64,000 nt of DNA from assembly GCF_000686905.1 (NCBI RefSeq), contig NZ_JMLW01000009.1, positions 33,009 to 97,008 on the forward strand, given 5' to 3'. Both the position numbers and the translations under genes were made by a program. Of the stretch, positions 63,037 to 64,000 are shown piece after piece (position 1 is the stretch's first letter; the number at the start of each line of letters is the position of its first letter). The DNA comes from Marinospirillum insulare DSM 21763 (GTDB taxonomy: Bacteria > Pseudomonadota > Gammaproteobacteria > Pseudomonadales > Halomonadaceae). Below the pieces are notes generated by a model. The model was not told the DNA's origin. It worked only from the letters and a program-made list of their open reading frames with translations, and searched no databases.

Positions 63037-63669
63037 TTAGTACCCTAGTTTTTTTGAATTTTCAATACAATGTTCTTCTATATATTTTAAGTTATCACCA
63101 TAAAATTTTTTGTAATTATTTATTTTGTTGCCTTTAGGTTGGTATTGCTTATCAACATAACTTGTAATGTCGTTTTTTACTGGTAACGATAGCTTATAAG
63201 ACAGTTTTTCTATAGAATCTTTTTTGTTAGCTAAAAAGTCCTCGTATTTAAATAATATAAAATCATTTTTGTTTTTTAAATAAGTATCAGAGGATAGTTT
63301 CCAGCGATAAGCTAGAGAATCAATATAGGATTTAGAACAGTAATCTAGCCAACAAGAATCTAAGTTAATTTGCCAAGCGGGTGATTTTTTTAGCTCGGGC
63401 CAATCATTAACAATTAGGTTTTCAAGATTGCCAGGGATTTTTAAACGATCTAAAATACTTCGAATATTATCTTTTGGTTCTCTAACAATTATTACAAACT
63501 TAGCATTAGGGAAGCATCTTTTTAAATCATAGTATTCAAAAGTTAACCCTGGTTCTTTAACTATATCATTACAAAAAAAATCTTGATATTGAAAAACATA
63601 GTCTTCAAAGTTTTCAATATTATATTTTCTTAGTATCTTACTATAAGGTCTTTTAATTCCTGGATTCAA
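63037..63669 (-). pseudogene. Sulfotransferase-family protein, N-terminus cut off by an IS30 element
   Basis: The 210-codon reading frame matches the C-terminal two-thirds of a sulfotransferase: CFPNAKFVIIVREPKDNIRSIL (3'-phosphate-binding type) and FILFKYEDFLANKKDSIEKLSYKLSLP. The N-terminal PAPS-binding loop is missing. The only start is a TTG at 63667-63669, just at the insertion point, and an in-frame stop lies immediately upstream (63673-63675) inside the element. The gene is therefore truncated. It is AT-rich like the sulfotransferase gene at 54541-55500. Confidence 0.75.
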
Positions 63670-64000
63670 CTCTCAAGTGCAACTCATTAAACTAGGATTG
63701 GATGGCAAGCTGCTGTAGCATCTTATGCTTTTCAATCGACCAAGAATGAGAAGCAAACATGAGACACTACACACAGCTCACCAGAGAGCAACGATACCAA
63801 ATATCTGCCCTGCTTGATAACAATTTAACCCAAACTGAGATCGCTAAAACGCTTGGTGTTCACAAATCAACCATTAGTCGAGAGCTTAAACGTAATACAG
63901 GCAAACGTGGATATCGGCCTAAACAGGCTCACGAATTTACCGAAGAAAGGATCAAACAACGCTCAAAAAAACGCTTTATTGAGCCTATTTGGGGTGTTGT
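63664..64000 (+). mobile_element. IS30-family insertion sequence, left part (runs off window)
   Basis: The element begins near 63664 (estimate; a terminal-repeat-like stretch ATTCAACTCTCAAGTGCAAC starts there) and contains the transposase start at 63759. It inserts at the upstream edge of the sugar island and truncates the sulfotransferase gene. The right end and target duplication are outside the window. Confidence 0.7.
63759..64000 (+). CDS. IS30-family transposase, 3' part outside window
   Basis: The frame stays open from the ATG at 63759 to the window end. It encodes MRHYTQLTREQRYQISALL and then the helix-turn-helix NNLTQTEIAKTLGVHKSTISREL, followed by RNTGKRGYRPKQAHE, the standard N-terminus of IS30 transposases (DDE type). 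The catalytic DDE domain lies beyond base 64000. Confidence 0.92.
   Translation, partial: MRHYTQLTREQRYQISALLDNNLTQTEIAKTLGVHKSTISRELKRNTGKRGYRPKQAHEFTEERIKQRSKKRFIEPIWGV

Noticed and set aside
1..64000. CRISPR array or prophage
   Set aside because: No regularly spaced repeats and no phage structural genes were seen in the window.

Overview
The window looks like the chromosome of a polar-flagellated gammaproteobacterium of the Oceanospirillales/Pseudomonas-Vibrio type, moderately AT-rich. The evidence is the gene content and order: tamA-tamB, amgK-murU beside lptD-surA-pdxA-rsmA-apaH-glpE, the rpsU-dnaG-rpoD macromolecular synthesis operon, flgP/flgT (H-ring proteins of polar, typically sodium-driven flagella) and several short flagellins with one sigma-54 and several sigma-28 promoters, as in vibrios. 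A Marinospirillum-like genus would fit, but that is inference. No stretch longer than about 300 bases lacks a gene.

Region 1 (1-25060) is mostly housekeeping: a frameshifted rhomboid protease, small conserved proteins, the TamAB outer-membrane assembly machine, rpe-trpE, a DUF3530 protein, djlA, the AmgK/MurU peptidoglycan-recycling pair, the LptD-to-GlpE run, flgP-flgT, cca, and tsaD-folB-folK. Region 2 (25100-33010) holds rpsU-dnaG-rpoD with recognisable promoters and terminators, a tRNA-Ile(CAU), a ParE-type toxin-antitoxin pair, a solitary ParD antitoxin whose toxin gene has been deleted to a 95-base remnant, and tex.

Region 3 (33115-40606) is a flagellar filament block on the minus strand: four flagellin genes, flaG, fliD, two fliS paralogues and a FliT-like protein. 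One flagellin has a perfect sigma-54 promoter with two identical-type dyads (GGCAA-N4-TTGCC) downstream of the start point, resembling a downstream enhancer of the FlrC type. The other flagellins and flaG-fliD have sigma-28 promoters.

Region 4 (40620-63669) is one long, tightly packed minus-strand surface-sugar island directly upstream of the flagellins. It encodes what appears to be a complete legionaminic-acid pathway (legB, legC, legH, ptmE, legG, legI, legF) and a PIG-L deacetylase plus formyltransferase pair that suggests an N-formyl variant. It also carries a phosphonate module (PEP mutase fused to a cytidylyltransferase, phosphonopyruvate decarboxylase, iron-type alcohol dehydrogenase) that should yield CMP-2-hydroxyethylphosphonate. 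Two sulfotransferase-like proteins and two paralogous multidomain glycosyltransferases of about 1170 residues complete the sugar genes. A HicA-HicB-SecB-like toxin-antitoxin-chaperone module sits inside the sugar operon. The simplest reading is a flagellin (or cell-surface) glycosylation island making a phosphonate- and nonulosonate-decorated glycan. The island's upstream edge is broken by an IS30-family element that truncates a sulfotransferase gene.
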